A DNA stretch of 15,708 nucleotides from contig DAINAT010000083.1 of NCBI GenBank assembly GCA_036733305.1, positions 1 through 15,708 on the forward strand, in the 5' to 3' direction. Position 1 is the stretch's first letter. Every line of letters begins with the position of its first letter. Shown one piece after another: positions 13,790 through 15,708 of this stretch. A program made the position numbers and the translations under genes. The notes under the pieces are model-generated. The model made no database searches and was not told the DNA's origin. It saw only the letters and a program-made list of their open reading frames with translations. This DNA comes from UBA7672 sp036733305 (GTDB lineage Bacteria > Pseudomonadota > Alphaproteobacteria > Caulobacterales > Hyphomonadaceae).

Positions 13790-14890
13790 ATGAAACCAGT
13801 CGCACTTCACGGGATCAACGCCGCGCGCGCGATCTCGTGCCTGCTGATCGTGTTCTATCATATTACGCAGTATCTGGGCGCCAACGGCCTTCCGATCTGG
13901 TATCCGTTACACACGCCGGGTATCCACCTTTTCATCGTCATCAGCGGCTTCATGCTGGTTTACACCACGCGGGAGAACGACACCGGCGTGCGTTTCCTTC
14001 TGAAACGCCTGGCGCGGATCGTGCCGCTCTACTGGACGCTGACGTTGTGCGTGATCTTGATGGCGTCGTGGCGGGGCTGGCTGTTCCCGGGCACCGATCT
14101 GTCGTTGCACGGAATTGCAACAAGCCTTTTCTTTGTGCCGTCCGAAAACTTCGTCGGACACATGCATCCCATTCTGTTCACCGGGTGGACGCTTAACTAT
14201 ATCGTCCTCAGCTATGCGCTGTTCGCGGTCGCGATGTTCGCTCCGTTCAAATACCGTCCATATGTGGCGATCGCGCTGCTGGTCGCGTTCATGACGTTGG
14301 CGAGTCAGACGCCAGACCCCGTCATGCGCCGCTTCTGGACCGATCCTTTCCTGCTGGAGCTGATCGTCGGCATGGTTGCCGCCATGCTCATCAAAAAGAC
14401 GTCGGTTCTCCAGTGGGCAAGCCGGCACTCGATGTGGCCGATGATCATCGTCTCCGGGACCGTGCTGATGATAGCCTCCGCCTGGCCGATGACGGCAGTT
14501 GAACGGGCGTTCTCCTGTGGTCTCTCTACTGGCGCTTTCGTGTTCGGGTTGGCTCTTCGCGATGTCCAGCGCCGTTCTACCAAAGAAGGTCCGCTGCAGC
14601 CCGTGGCGCGTCTCAGCTATTCGATCTATCTGGTCCATCCGCTCGTGATCCCGCTGGTTGGATGGATGATCGCTGGTCGCCTTGGCTGGCCGGAACTCGA
14701 AGTTTTCGTGATCGTGGTCGCCAGCTTCGCGGGTACGATTGTCGTTTCGTCCTTCACCCACCCCATGATCGAGGAGCGGGCGGCGGCATGGGTAAACCAG
14801 CGCATGAAGCGTGGACGCCCGGCTGCCCGGCAGCGGCTCAGCGAAGACGCCATTGAGTCGGCCACCGGAATCCGTTTGAAAGATGGCTGA
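13790..14890 (+). CDS. Membrane acyltransferase, acyltransferase 3 family
   Basis: A 366-residue inner-membrane protein that would transfer an acyl group (such as acetyl or succinyl) to a surface glycan or glycolipid. The start opens with GINAARAISCLLIVFYH, the usual beginning of this family, with the likely catalytic His24. Next come ISGFMLVYT (51-59), RLARIVPLYW (73-82) and GWTLNYIVLSYALF (132-145). About ten hydrophobic segments follow, then SYSIYLVHP (276-284) and a late FTHPMIEE (322-329), all typical. The ATG at 13790 is preferred over one at 13733, which would add 19 arginine-containing residues and has no ribosome site; the site at 13790 is itself weak. The gene diverges from the MerR-ATPase gene and lies 60 bp before rlmN. 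No glycan-synthesis genes are nearby, so the acceptor is unknown. Confidence 0.88.
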   Translation: MKPVALHGINAARAISCLLIVFYHITQYLGANGLPIWYPLHTPGIHLFIVISGFMLVYTTRENDTGVRFLLKRLARIVPLYWTLTLCVILMASWRGWLFPGTDLSLHGIATSLFFVPSENFVGHMHPILFTGWTLNYIVLSYALFAVAMFAPFKYRPYVAIALLVAFMTLASQTPDPVMRRFWTDPFLLELIVGMVAAMLIKKTSVLQWASRHSMWPMIIVSGTVLMIASAWPMTAVERAFSCGLSTGAFVFGLALRDVQRRSTKEGPLQPVARLSYSIYLVHPLVIPLVGWMIAGRLGWPELEVFVIVVASFAGTIVVSSFTHPMIEERAAAWVNQRMKRGRPAARQRLSEDAIESATGIRLKDG

Positions 14891-14950
14891 TTTTGCTTCC
14901 GCAGCGCCGGGTATCGCGTGATTTACGGGTTTGGGGTATGAGCCCCCGAA

Positions 14951-15708
14951 ATGTCCGTGGAACTTGATCTTACCCGTAAGCCGGCTGCGCCGGTTGCTGT
15001 GACGCCCAACCTGGCTGGTTTGGGGCGTGAGGGGCTGCGTCTGGCGCTGATTGGCGCGGGCGTGGAGGAGAAGAAAGCCCGTATGCGGGCAAGCCAGCTC
15101 TGGCGCTGGATCTACCATTACGGCGTCACCGACTTCGCCAAGATGACTGACGTAGCCAAGGAGCTGCGCGCGCTTCTGGGCGACAAGTTCGTGCTGGAGC
15201 GGCCGCCGATCAGCGCGGCGCAGGTTTCGGTCGACGGCACGCGCAAATGGCTGGTTGGCTATGGCCCGAATATCGAAGCCGAGTGCGTCTACATTCCGGA
15301 TGTCGGCAAGGCTGGCGCGCTGTGCGTGTCGAGCCAGGTCGGTTGCACGCTGACCTGTTCGTTCTGCCACACGGGCACGCAGAAGCTGGTGCGCAATCTT
15401 TCCGCCGCCGAGATCGTGAACCAGGTCATGGTGGCGCGTGATGCGCTGGAGGAATGGCCGACGGCCGAGAAGCCGCTGAACCTCGGCGATCGCCTGCTGA
15501 CCAATATCGTCTTCATGGGCATGGGCGAGCCGCTCTACAATCTCGACAATGTCGTTGAGGCGCTCGAGACGATCGGCGATGGCGACGGCATTTCAATTTC
15601 CAAGCGCCGCATCACAGTGTCGACCGCTGGCGTTGCGCCGAAGATCCCGGAGCTGGGCAAGCGCACGGGCGCGATGCTGGCGATCTCGCTGCACGCGACG
15701 AATGACGA
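14951..15708 (+). CDS. rlmN: RlmN: dual-specificity 23S rRNA/tRNA (adenine-C2) methyltransferase, 3' truncated by window edge
   Basis: A radical-SAM enzyme that methylates C2 of adenosine 2503 in 23S rRNA and adenosine 37 of some tRNAs, aiding translational accuracy. The frame is open from ATG 14951 to the window end (252 codons seen; about 380-400 expected). The radical-SAM cluster motif is CTLTCSFC with Cys132, Cys136 and Cys139, followed by HTGTQKLVRN. The SAM-binding GMGEPLYN lies at 190-197, followed by SISKRRITVSTAG and LAISLHA. The N-terminal accessory region contains the family phrase RASQLWRWIYHYGVTDF (46-62). Another ATG at 14938 is out of frame and soon stops. A GGGG/CCCC hairpin (14933-14946) covers the only ribosome-site-like bases just before the start codon and could temper translation. 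Identity certain. Confidence 0.96.
   Translation, partial: MSVELDLTRKPAAPVAVTPNLAGLGREGLRLALIGAGVEEKKARMRASQLWRWIYHYGVTDFAKMTDVAKELRALLGDKFVLERPPISAAQVSVDGTRKWLVGYGPNIEAECVYIPDVGKAGALCVSSQVGCTLTCSFCHTGTQKLVRNLSAAEIVNQVMVARDALEEWPTAEKPLNLGDRLLTNIVFMGMGEPLYNLDNVVEALETIGDGDGISISKRRITVSTAGVAPKIPELGKRTGAMLAISLHATND

Noticed and set aside
13907..15370. A 487-codon minus-strand frame across the acyltransferase and rlmN
   Set aside because: It spans two well-identified genes on the opposite strand, has His/Arg-rich meaningless translation and no ribosome site.
1..15708. CRISPR array, tRNA/rRNA genes, insertion sequences, integrase or attachment sites
   Set aside because: No regularly spaced repeats, cloverleaf-like sequence, transposase-like protein or paired terminal repeats were seen by reading. 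A tRNA/Rfam scan was not possible here.

Overview
The window is GC-rich, densely coded DNA from an alphaproteobacterium. Support comes from an intact-looking RegB/SenC/RegA redox-regulation set, an IalB-family secreted protein, a DNA-packaging terminase of the type found in alphaproteobacterial gene transfer agents (GTAs), and a large Oar-like TonB-dependent receptor. A caulobacter/hyphomonad-type relative fits best, but that placement is an inference from gene content, not a measured result.

Layout. (a) 2-817: 3' part of a terminase large subunit, cut by the window edge. (b) 818-1178: non-coding leader with a strong hairpin. (c) 1179-4214: TonB-dependent receptor with a carboxypeptidase-regulatory-like domain, closed by a textbook terminator (4238-4270). 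(d) 4271-4715: mostly empty, with one doubtful small secreted-peptide ORF. (e) 4716-5447 (minus) and 5510-7297 (plus): a divergent pair, a YgjP-like zinc hydrolase and an unrecognised 595-residue envelope protein. (f) 7298-7586: two hairpin terminators about 150 bp apart between convergent genes. (g) 7587-11479: SCO1/SenC lipoprotein (minus), RegB sensor kinase (plus), an exported alpha/beta hydrolase (minus) and RegA response regulator (plus). (h) 11599-12581: IalB-family protein and a DUF1428 protein. (i) 12585-13580 (minus): a MerR-type DNA-binding domain fused to a P-loop ATPase-like domain, read from a promoter with the 19-bp spacer typical of MerR control. (j) 13790-14890: a membrane acyltransferase 3 protein. 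(k) 14951 to the right edge: 5' part of rlmN.

How the genes work together. The clearest functional unit is senC-regB-regA. RegB carries both the quinone-binding heptapeptide and the redox-active cysteine seen in Rhodobacter RegB, and SenC is the copper-handling SCO protein that usually accompanies it. Here the set is interrupted by a hydrolase lying tail-to-tail with regB. The least ordinary protein is the MerR-ATPase fusion. Its promoter architecture suggests that it regulates itself, and a 10-bp repeat shared by its promoter spacer and the region just upstream of the acyltransferase hints that it may control that gene too. No tRNA, rRNA, CRISPR array, insertion sequence or integrase was seen.
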